A stretch of DNA of 64,000 nt, taken from assembly GCF_037975245.1 (NCBI RefSeq), contig NC_092569.1:30508668-30572667 (forward strand), written 5' to 3'. Source of the DNA: Apostichopus japonicus. Taxonomy: Eukaryota; Echinodermata; Holothuroidea; Aspidochirotida; Stichopodidae. A program made the translations under genes and the position numbers. Shown in pieces: positions 1-11,800 of this stretch. The notes below the pieces were generated by a model. It made no database searches. It saw only the letters and a list, made by a program, of their open reading frames with translations, and was not told the DNA's origin. Each line of letters opens with the position of its first letter. Within the stretch, counting starts at the first letter, position 1.

Positions 1-2086
1 TGAATAGGTATATCCGTATGGTTCCATGATAGCATCTGCAAACTCTTCCTGCATACATTTGACTTGCTCTGGATGCATCTGTTTTGCCAAATTTGAGACT
101 TGGATTTTGTCTCTAGGGCTTTTAAATAACACGATGTAATGTGTGATATTACTCGTTTTCTTTGCCAGTTAAATAAAAATTGTGATATAGCTCATGAAAA
201 TATTTGATATGATCATCTTTCTATTAACATCATATCTCTATGATAATTTCGTTTTGGAAAACCAATCATTTATGCGTTGATCGTTCCATTTGATATCATG
301 ATATGGTATAAAATAATCAACTTTTGTAAAATAGGTCAAGATTTTCCTCCAATTCCGACCGGGAGACCCTCAACAAAATGATTTTAGAGAGGACCACAGA
401 CAGCTCCATAACAGCTGGCTGGTATTCCCCATAGCAATGAACAACCCTCTATATTGGCGTATATTGGTACCTCCGGATATCTTGAGAGAAATGAATCCGT
501 TTTCAAATATCACCTTAATTATAAAGAAAAAATGTATCGACTATGAAAAGGACAATATACGCAATTGTCTCATGAGAGCTACCGTCATTTTAGCTTACGA
601 ATAATTGAATCCTGATTACCACGCACACGTCTTATTAAAATGATTCTGGCAATATGAAATGCGAGAAATAAGACATCCAAAGGAGTAAAAAAAAAAATAT
701 TTGCTCAACTCTAACGAAAATTGCCACCCGATTACTTTCCGGTTCTTCTTTTATTTAATTGTTTTGTATTGATGACGGTTCCAGTAAAGAGGTCTAATTG
801 TCTATGAATACCTCAAGAGTTTAACCACTACTATCACAACGTCAACTTCAGCGTATACAAACACGCTCACACTTCTGGTCAGGGCGTGCTCAAATTGCAT
901 TTCAAGACGCACATTACCATTTTACGGAGATTAAAGTGGCTTCAGCTAGCTAGGTCAGGTGTCATATCAACGGCATATAACGGGTAACCTTTGGCGTAGT
1001 CACTACGACTGATCTGATTGCCTTTGTCACTGGACATACTATTTAATCCCGAATACAGGAAAAGACGTAGCGATCATCCGTAAAATTAGGGCGTAACGGT
1101 TCCAAGTTATCTGTTCACCGTCGACGTTTAACGTTTACAAAGAATGTTAGGTCCATGAAGTTGAATGGTGCGAAGGCGTTGCATCCATAGTCTCTCTCTC
1201 TATATTTCAGCCGATTTGAAGTTGAATTACTACCGAAGCATTATACATGTATATACATCACCAAGTACTTGTGAATGATAACAATTCTGTCAATACGAAC
1301 CAGCAATTATCTGACGGTATGGATGAGGATAATACTTCAGTTTATTGATCTCTTTCTTCATTTAAAATAGTTGTTCAAGGTTATTGGATATTGCTTGAAC
1401 ATATTAAGGGAAAAGCAACCATAGATCATTTAAAATATCCATTTCTTTTCGTTGTAGTAATTGGCATCCATAAATGAACACAAAGCTATGGTATTTCAGA
1501 AATATCCGAGTCATATTGTCACTGGTGTAGGTGCTGGAAAGAGCGGATGAGCTGCTGTCAGTGAAAAAATATAGACATTAGGGCCTTTGTTATAATCTTT
1601 CCACTCTTTAAACTTTGTTTATTTGATGTTTTCTAACAATTGCTTCTTATATTTATAAAGACCGCACTTTTACATTTTTCTATTCGTTATGTCATTTCGA
1701 TATCAAGGTAATTTAGATATTTCCTTGTGTTCTTATGTTACTCATCTCGTCTGGCTTGTGGTTTTGCCCTCTTTACGAACTATCCGCAAGGTCGCAAATA
1801 GTGCGACAACTTATTTCCTGTGACGTGAAAGAAAAAAAAACTAAGGATCTAATGTTTACAAAAGGGCCGACAAAGGACCACTTTCCATAAATTAAAGTGT
1901 ACCTTTTGTCACTTTGAAAAAAACGTGTTTGTTATTGTTGTCATCTTAACGAAAAACAACGCAAGTTCTTTGAATAATCAACAAGACTCCATTATCTGTT
2001 ATTGAATACCAGGGATGTGGATTCGGGATACATAGGCCACTGTCATCCCGTGCCCCCCCCCCCTCCCCACTTATGCCCTCCTATTT
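1..2086. repeat. Duplicated 3' flank of gene A
   Basis: Positions 1-1040 match 21563-22585 and 1845-2086 match 22585-22810. Positions 1440-1640, absent from the B copy, match 42050-42250. No coding region is supported here. Confidence 0.75.
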
Positions 2087-2230
2087 CTGTGAAATTCTTG
2101 AAAATGACACTCTTCTTTGAATTTGTAAGTCTCAAGGGGATTCATGTCGGAATATCACTTTTATGTGTAATATTTCAAACATAGCAGTACGCGTTATACA
2201 CGTGCTGGGGTTAGTGGGGATGATAACGTC

Positions 2231-4406
2231 AGGGGCGTATCCAGGAATTTCTAGCCCGGGGGGCGAGAATTACTATCTAAGCGGAGCGCCACCATCGGTT
2301 GGCGCGCAGCGTACAAGAAAATTTCTGGTTTTGATACCCCCCCAGATCACCGGAAATGGCACTTCTCGGGCTTGAAATAACCAACAATATGTACACTTTT
2401 TCTTGAGAACCAAGAATTTTCCCCAAAAATATATATTTTTTCATCCATAACCTTTTGAAGATTGTCACCAGTCACACATCATGGTCGACCTCATCGCATC
2501 TCCTGTGGATCATTGCATTTTGTAGGTGATTCTACGTTGCGACCCACAATACCCGTAAGACCCACAATAAAGGTTTTAAGCACATTATTCGTTCAGAATT
2601 TGAAAATTCACAATTCTCGTGAATAAATTCACTTCAAAACATACCCATAACGTGGCACAAAATTTCATCTATGGACAACCAATATAGAAAATCCTCCTTC
2701 AACCCCTAACAGACCGGTCAAAATTGCACAAGTAGAATGAGGTATGATGAAGAATGGTGGTCATGGAATTTCGAAAATTCAGACACATTTACTTTATTGG
2801 TGTACAAATATTAAAACCTCTTATAACGGCTACTATAAAACTTCGTTGAAGGAAATACCAGATATTTCCGAAACCGAACACTATACACATCTACAGTTTG
2901 GAGGCTGTTCATCCCGGAACGCGATCTCCATGCTCACTGATATGATGTGATATCTACTGTTTGCGAATAATCGAAATAAGACTGAAATAAGTAACTTTTA
3001 TCTGTTTATTTTGCAATGCTCTACCAGTGGCGTAAGTTCGCGTAACGATGAGCCTGGGGAGGGTCTCCTGGCCCAAAGGGCCCCCTACCAGGAGGTCCAA
3101 GCAAGGGAGTCCGCTGAAATGTTTACAAGGGGAGGGGGCTCAGTAGGTCATATAGGTGTAACACACCACTTGAGACTATCTGAGCGGAGCGCCACCATCG
3201 GTTGGCGCAGATCGTACGACGATTTTTTTCGCCAAAAATTACGCCTAGATCGTCGGAAAAGACACTTCCCGTTCAAGTTGCATTTACACATCGGTTGTTT
3301 TGAGATATCATGTCTTAGGATTTTGACTTCCAATCATTTCAGTAGTTCATTATGGGTCCGTATGCAATGAACATAACTAGAGAACTGTTGGTTGGGGAAA
3401 TCATTGAAAATGTCAAATGCTTAACTTGTTTTTTTAATTTTTGATTTTCCAGGAGGGGGCGGGCAAGTGCCCCCCCCCCCCCTTCTGTATGGAGTATAAT
3501 GGAGACTACTGTACAAATATAGTAATCAAACCTAAGCATAGGCCTAATTTCGGCTGAAACTTGTCTCCATCTAAGCCTAATTTCCTGTTCTTTTTTACTT
3601 ACCAGATACACCGAAGGCATCTTAAGTCTTACCTTTTATTATTATATTTATATGAAATCCCTGCCTTCTTTTTCAAATGAACGCAGTTTCAAGTCTGTTG
3701 GGTGTTGGGTTACTGTTTTAGAATTTTTTCAAAAAATCATATGTCCCGATGTTTTACTCAGTACAACATTGGCTGGAATTGGATTTTAAATTATATACTT
3801 TGCTTTCATTATAATAATAAATAACACAACTAGCTCGATACAAACATTAATACTTAATGAGCCCATGATCATGATGCCCGTATTCCGTATCACGTGAAAA
3901 TATGTTTATTGTCTTGTTCAGTCTTGCATGAGTTTATCTTTCCCAGTAAAACGGGCCCTCCCTATCCAAAGAGGTGACCTTTTTCTGTGCATCAGTATAG
4001 CGGGGCCCCCTTTTGGTCGGGGCCACCGGCTCAGCATGGTCCGAGCCCATAGGAGTTACGCTACTTTGCCCCACATTCTTTTCATTTCGAAAGACGCACA
4101 GTTTCAAGTTCATTACACACTGAAGGCTTCGATTCTCTATCTGCCTTCAGTATAGGGAAGATCTTGGGATTTTCATCCCTAGATATCACTAGATATTGCA
4201 AGATATCCATACAGTACAGTGCTCTTGGGATTTCTTGGCTTTTATTCCCCTTTTTCTCTCATTCTTCTTTTTCTTTTCCCTTCCTTCCTCTCCTTCCTCC
4301 TCTTCCTTCTCTTTTTTCCCTTTTTTCTTCTCTTTTTTTTCTCTCCTCTTTTTCTTACCCGGGGGGCACGCGCCCCCAACACCCCCCTGGATACGCGCCT
4401 GCAGGT
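2231..4406. mobile_element. Possible DNA-transposon-type insertion with inverted ends
   Basis: Begins CAGGGGCGTATCCAGG and ends with the near reverse complement CCTGGATACGCGCCTG. The B flank skips 2087-4672, consistent with an insertion here. The interior holds two copies of a G/C-rich motif (GCGGAGCGCCACCATCGG at 2280 and 3183) and a polypyrimidine tract. No transposase is seen and no target duplication is evident. Confidence 0.45.
4240..4358 (+). repeat. Polypyrimidine low-complexity tract
   Basis: Nearly pure C/T (TTCCT/TTTCT units). The overlapping reading frames rich in F, L, P and S are artefacts of this composition. Confidence 0.9.
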
Positions 4407-4971
4407 GGTATATCGCACTTAACTAGGAATTCGGAGAACGATCATTTCTTTAGTCGGGACAATCAAGCAGATGACCAAATGAACAAGCACTACATCATAT
4501 TCTTCCATGGAGATGAGTGGGATAGAAAGAAAGATTTGCAGATTACTGGAAAGTGAGTGAGTCTCGTTGAATACATACCTTTGGCAAATATCTTATTAAA
4601 GGAGTCTCCCAGAACCCTGGTTATATATGATCAACTTCGTGTGCATATAAACGCTTCTTTCATTATCGAAAGCAAATGTATCATCTAATTTTGTCAATAT
4701 AAGGATATTGATTCATGAATAAGAGGGCACATATTCTGGTGATTTCGGTTGGTTGTGTTCTTTCTGCATAAACTAGTGCGCTTTACTCTGGCAGTAGAAC
4801 TGTTCTCTCAAACATATTACATAAACAACCCAGAAAGTAAATCGAAACGTATAAGATAACGTTCATAGTAAGACGATGTCATAACATTGTCACTTGTGTT
4901 TATTCAATATAATCGCAACTTTTGGAAAGGAATATTACTGGTCAGTATACTGATGTATTTTTTTAATATAT

Positions 4972-4977
4972 TTTATT
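4972..4977 (-). promoter_or_regulatory. Candidate poly(A) signal of gene A
   Basis: AATAAA on the minus strand, about 335 nt after the stop codon. It lies in a block conserved downstream of gene B (23108-23113). Other AATAAA-like strings occur nearby, so the choice is tentative. Confidence 0.4.
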
Positions 4978-5312
4978 TGCATCACTTCTTAGTATTCTCA
5001 GTGACATCAATACTAATAACATTTAAGAAAAATCGAATTCAATACCATTTTTGAAAACTCTGGACAAATTATCGAATGCCATCGAGTTTCCTGTGATTGT
5101 TGTACCCCTCTTAAATTGTTTTACCGTCGTTTGATAGTTTGACCCATTACATAGTATTGCTTTGGCTAACTAGTGTCTCTTTCCTTCACTTCCATCCTTT
5201 AAATATGCAAACTTCCACCAGCTTCGATATGTACTTCCTTGTTTAATATATGCTATTATATCGCCAACCGTTTCCTGTCCTTGTAACCTTAAATTCAAAT
5301 CCACTACTTTGA

Positions 5313-5803
5313 TCATTGACTTGGCCGTATTTTCATTGTTGTTGCTGTTATACCGCAATCAGAACCCTGAAGATTCGTCCAGAAGATACCGCGGTTATCG
5401 TTGTACGAGTAGTCACCATTCAGATTGGAGTAGCCACATGAATAGAAAGTTGTCGCATAGGCCTGGTTTTTGTTTCGGCAGCATTTATAAGGGTAATTAC
5501 CACTACAGCTATCACAATTTGTGCATTTATGTTCACGGCGATAATCGTATTCATGACAAAAGCAATAATTATGCAGACAATAATATTGAAAATAATAACA
5601 ATAACAGTCAGAGTACTCGTATCCACCTGTAGCTACGCGGTTGCTGAATGAGTAGCAGTGGTTGGAAGAGCCCGTGCTTCTATCGTATGCATACCACCAG
5701 CCACCTTGGTGTTTTTCTGCACAGTCGAAGGTACTCGATCCATCGTTGTCTTGATCGTGCGTACTAAATCGATACCCTGAATTTGCTCCCATAGCATTGT
5801 TAC
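5313..5803 (-). CDS. Gene A exon 8: C-terminal third of FBG2 with Cys/Tyr-rich insert
   Basis: The acceptor TTCCAG precedes 491 nt ending RPSQ-TGA. The order is NNAMGANSGYRF, the calcium-type DQDND, a DCAEKH cysteine, GGWWY, then about 85 residues rich in Cys (12, counting the final SC) and Tyr, then SCGYSNLNGDY, GIFWTNL and TTMKIRP. In ordinary FBG domains GGWWY is followed within a few residues by the partner cysteine, so the insert sits next to the canonical ligand pocket. The codons of the insert are mostly TAY/TGY runs, suggesting expansion by slippage. Confidence 0.85.
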
Positions 5804-8800
5804 CTGGAAGGAAATTAGCAAATACTGAATGAAGGTATTTTCTTGTAAAATACGAAGTTTTTTCCTTTTATATATACTGGACACTATTAAGTCACTTTAG
5901 GTTCGTTTGCTATAGTTGTAGGTTATAATTGCGTTGGTTATTTTGTTCGTTTAAGTTGGGCTTACGTTATATTTTTGTGGTTTCATATACGAGTGCTAAA
6001 TTATCGTAAGGGAGTTTACAATATTGAACAAAGGAGTCAAGTTTGCGATTTTTTATTGGAACGATTCCAATTCTGTAAATTCGTCTGGGACCTCATTTGA
6101 GAACATCGTTAATTATAACAATATTTTTCTCAATGCCAGTATTGTATTTATATCATTGTTTTGTTTCCTTTGACAAATATTAATTATTAAAATAGTAGTG
6201 AGTGACAGATTAGCAGAAATGTAATCGGTGCCTTTTTTTGAAGATTAACTTTTAGCATTTTGTAAAATATATAGTGTTGACTGTTCAATATATGCTAGGC
6301 GCTCAAATAAAAGGGAAGTTAATAAAGTTTTTGGTTGTATCATTCATGGCATCATCTACTCTCGTGATAACGTTTTAATTTCCATACTGACAGATTTCTT
6401 CCATTTGATATCGACGAGCTAATAGTTTACAATATGATTATACATTTCTAACGATAAGAAATACGGCAAGTAATGCTCTTTAAGAATGTAACACATACAA
6501 TTCGTCTCGAATGATCTCTTTAAAAAACTGTCCGAATTATTTGGATACTTTTGATGTTATTATTGCAATATCATTGGCCTCTCAATCAATGTAATGAACA
6601 AATAATGCATGGTCAAATGAAACTTAATTTTCTTTGTTTGGAAATGATAAAGTCGTTCTTAAAAAAGAATAATTGAATTTAAACTTTAATAACATATTTC
6701 AATCACAAAGTAAGCTGAAAAGATGCAGCAATCATTAGATTCCTAGACTGGTTATTATTCCTTTACGTTTTAAGCTCGACAAGGTCTGGGTGAAATTTGC
6801 GAGCAAGCAGACGCTACTAACTATATAAGAGTGGTTGATATAATATATTATGATGTTAAAACCATATATACTTTCACCAACACGTGCTAAAGTGCAAAAC
6901 AACGTGTAATGAGCAATGCGCACGGGAATCTATGCTCAACGTCTAATACAGTTCTACATTAGTACAAACACTAGATTTATAACATGACTTTGAGCATATG
7001 TACGAGTACAAATCAAAGACTGTGATTACGACTACAGGTAGTTATGTTATAAGAATATTATGTAATAACTGCGTGTGATTACGTATGCGTATGATTGACA
7101 TTTGTGATTGCGTATGATTGCATATGATTGACTGCGTATGATTGACATTAAGCAAAATACATACCAGCATTTCCACTGTAGCCATCCAAAGACAGTTGGT
7201 ATTTATCTCTCTCGTTACTGATACTGAAAGATGAATAACGGCTGTGGTATGTTGATCCTTCCCTGTTTGTCTTTTCTATTAGAAGTTGGTAGTTTATGTC
7301 TGTTTGTTGTGTCAAACTGTATATTTTGTCGTTGCCAATCCAGTGGTCTCCTGTGGGAATTCCAAAACCGTGTTTGTACTCATTCCAGTTTCGATAAAAG
7401 TTGACGGAGCTACTTGTACGTCGTTGCAAAATCTAGAATGAGAATCAAAAAGTTTATCGATTGGATGTGAGTAATATATGAAATATCTCATTTGTACTAC
7501 AGTAATTTAGAGAAATTAACTGGTGAAGGTCAATATCCGATTGGATTAAAGCGATAGGAAGATGGATCAATTTAATCAAATAATTGAATTATTTAATTAA
7601 AATGTTAGTGAGAGAGGTCATGTTATATGAAAAAATTAAAATTTAACATGGTAAAATTCTGTTTTTTCAATAGTTAAAACTTACTGTCCAACCACCACTA
7701 GACATTTCACAATATACTTCAAAACCAGAGCTTTCAGCGGGATAAATGGTATATGCTCCGTTATTTGTTCTGTTAGCTGCGTACAGATCAGAACAATCTA
7801 TCGGTCCACTGCGGGTACATGTAAGACCATCGCCTTCAAACCATTCGTTACAGTAACATCTACGGACATCATTCCGCTCCTCGCAGGTTGCGTCTGCGCT
7901 ACAACTGTAACTCTCACTTGTGAGTACGTTACTGTTGCAAGTTATCCGTAAGGAACAGTTAGAATTAATGTATGATTCACCTTCCTGGAAAAGATAAACG
8001 TTAAACGACATATTCCAGTGAAAATAAAATTAATGTTCATTTAGAACAACGCTTGGTAACGCTCTATTAGTAAAACTGAATTTCTAATACTAAATGGTCG
8101 TGAGCGTTTTAAATGTCTCCTTCTGGGGTTAATTGCTTTGGATGCCTTGTATTTTGCTAGGTCTCAATTAGAAGACTTTTGCAAGAACACGTAAAACCGA
8201 AATGGAAGTGAAAATTAATATCATCAATAATCATGAGAATTAATAACAGATCAAATAAAAAGTAAGGTCAATCAATTGAAGCGTATTGGTAGAGTATTTT
8301 TGATGATATAGATTAAGACTTGTGAACGGCATCAAATAAACTTACTGCTAATACGACGCTGTCCTCTTGGACGTAACAGCCACATTGCTCTTTAGGTATG
8401 CAGCTATCTCCAAGAACCATGTGGTTTTCTGTACAAAGACATCTCTCTGGATCCACTGGATCCGGTATGACACAATCAGTTGGATTCTCACAAGTTCTTT
8501 CACATGTATTATCATAATTATCCTTGTTGGATGAGCACCAGGTGATGGGTAAATCTGGGGAAGTTGAAACCACAGCAAGTTAATCTTAGCTTGAAGTGTT
8601 AACTCACTGTTATGACCATAATTTTTTAGCGAATCGTGTTACCATTGTAATGCTCTGGGCGCTCGGAACATTTGCTGATTGTTAAAATATGATCAAATGT
8701 AAGCCGGATTTTGTATTGTTAAGGCTCATTCAACGTATACTCATTTATGTCACACATTAAAAATAATATTGCATTATCAAGTATTCGACTATGGGAATCA

Positions 8801-11800
8801 ATCAATATAGTTGTGTATGATAATCATTTCCTCCATTTAAACTTTTCTGTAAGCATTTTTAATTTCCGTTTTGACTACAAACATATGAAGAAAATAATTT
8901 AGAACAAGTCTTACCTGTTATTCCTTCGACACCCCCAAGACTTGTTATAGAATAATTCCCCCATTCATCGGCAATGCGAAAGTTGTCGTATGTCAAGGAA
9001 TATGACTGGCCTGCATAATTCTCTAGCTCGATGTGCAGCTGGTACCTCTTTTGGTTTATCAAATGAGCTAACTTTTCATTACCAATCAGAAATTCACTGT
9101 CTAAGAAACCAATTCCGTGTTTGTATTCATACCAGGTTCGATTAAAACCGATGGATCCATCAACACGTCGTTGTATGACCTGAATAGTAAACAAAAAATA
9201 GGTAGACAACTAACGGATAAATTTCATTAACTTATGATCTTAACCTTATAGCCAAAATTTGCTGCTCGCCTAAATTAATACGAATTGGATAGAACACATT
9301 TGTGATGTTGCGTTATATATTATCATAATACATATCTAGATCACTAGCCTAGTTGTGCAGAGATTTTTTTTATTTTTATAATCGTTTACAATTTTAATGT
9401 AATTACTCTGGGTAGTTTTGTTTCCGATATTAGGCTTCAAATATTCATACATCGTACAAGGTATATCATCCGACACACTGTACAACTAAAATTAACTGAA
9501 AATTTGAATGTGTCCTACAAAGTTTGTCTTGGAGAGTAATCTCTGTGATTGTAAGTGTTCATTTCTTGAAATATATTACTTGCTGTCCAACCTCCAGATG
9601 TAGTGTTGTGATCACAATTTGTCTGAAATGGTTCCGGATACTGGTCAGGTTTAATCAGGTACACACCGGATTTGGCGTTGGTAGAAGAGCATTGGTTAAG
9701 TACTTCATGACAATCCCTTGGATACTCCGGAGTTTGGAATAGAAAATACTGCAAGTCTAGCACCACGATAATGTATGAAGAAGAGGAGAACAAATCGTAA
9801 AACTGTTGTAGATACAGTTCCATATGTAAAGAATTATTTAAAGAAAAATATTATATAGGGCTACATCGCAATAGTTTTGTTGGAACTACACAGTAAACCT
9901 GACGTGTTCAGTAATATGAACCATAAGAAAATGCATTCAATCTTGTTCGGCTAGTTTTCATGGAGGCTAATATGAGCAAGTATATTTCATTTGAAATGAG
10001 AATCTAACGCAAAGATCTACCGTGAATCTGTTGCGACATGGTCACAGAAGCAAACATGATTAGTAATGGATTAGTAATGGCTAATCCTCAACATGACGGT
10101 ATGATTTTGCCCTATATTCACCTTACAACAATCTAACGTTCATCAGCACTGACCGGAGATTTGAAAGTGCCAAATTATTGAACGAGCCTACAGTATACAA
10201 AGTTTAAACAAAGTGCGTGTTTTGTCCCTTCTGTTACTGTGATTCTCCTTTTAGCCTCTGAAGAAGATCCTGCTAGGATCGAAACGTCAGGTCAACTTAC
10301 TTTGAACAAATTACTAACTAATATGAATGAATATAATCAGAACTATTTTTTATCGCTTGAAATAAAATTGACTAATGACTTGTATTTCTTTCAGTGTAAC
10401 TATCGCGGAGTATCTACAATTTACCCCAATCAGCGCTAAAACTACTTCAATACACAGTACAAGGAAATTATTGAGAATTGTAAATTATTATTTATCTTAC
10501 AAATTGAAATAGGAGAATGTACAACATATGAAGTACATCTAGATGGTTCCTTTCTTTATTAAACTTTTCCGAATTATGATTTAGATAACAAATTTATGTT
10601 AATTGGTTAGTTTTCGGTAGTTTATATTAACCGTTACCATTACAGAACGAAAACTTACTTGAATTGTTGACTCTTGTGCTTGACGATATCTGATGTAACA
10701 AAATATAAAGGAAATGTACGATTAAGCAAAGTACATTCTAAAGAAACAATATCGAGTTAAGAAGGTTGTACGAAGGTCAATATATCACAAAAAACAGGAC
10801 ATACGCCTATCTATTACACCTTAATTTTAACAGATACTATCATTTTTAGTTTCAATACACAAAACAGAATTGTATAGCCTATTAAAATAACAGCTGATTT
10901 CGCTTTTGATTCAAATAAATGAACTATTTCCAACTTGTCAATTATTATAGAAAAAGATGATTAGAACGGAAAGAAAATTTCACATTCCAAAATCTAAGCA
11001 GTAATATTATGTTTCGCAATCTTAATATTTCTTAAACATTGATTTTACTGTTTATTAGCATAGCTGATATTAAAAGTATTTATTGAATAGCTTTAACTGT
11101 TTGAAAATATGATTGTATGTATGTTTGCATGTCTTCTAATACTTCTTATTTATCATTACTATACATAAAACAATCGTAAGTCACCATACACTAACTTAAT
11201 TAAGAGATCATAACTACGATAAGCAGATGAAAGTAATAATTCCCTGTGCATTATGCTAATCGAAATGTGAATGACATATTATCTGAGAAAGCGAGAAAAA
11301 AAAACCTACAATATATTATTGAAAGAAATTTAAAAGTACAAACATCAGCATTATCTATGGATTATAAACAAATTGAAACCTTACCCACGTCCTTAAAAAA
11401 AAACATGTATCCGACTGTACATTTTTCGCATGATATATATTTTTTTGCAGTAATGAATGTTGTTAATTGCAGATGTGTTGTGAAATATAAGAAAAAAAAT
11501 AGTTGATATCATTAGGCTTTTATCAATATAAAAACCTTGAAGATCGCCAAGGTTGTCTGGAACGCTGCCAGGTTGCATATTATTTACCAAAAGCGGTATT
11601 TTTCATTTTTTTTTTCTTTTTCGCTTACTAAGAACATCTCTTAAAAACGGTGATTTTAAGATTGATGACGTTTTGCAATGTGTTCGTGTCCCTCATACGC
11701 TTCCGTAACCTATTACCAAAAAATGAAAAGGTCTCTATTATGCAGAAACGATGCAATTCAAGAATTCAACGTTTTTTGTTTGGAAATTTAAGTAAAAAAA

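Noticed and set aside
4164-4556. Plus-strand frame rich in F, L, P, S
   Set aside because: It is created by a polypyrimidine tract inside repeat DNA and has no homologous counterpart in the duplicate flank.
5309-5632. Plus-strand frames opposite gene A last exon
   Set aside because: They are antisense shadows of the conserved FBG2 exon; the minus-strand frame carries all family motifs.
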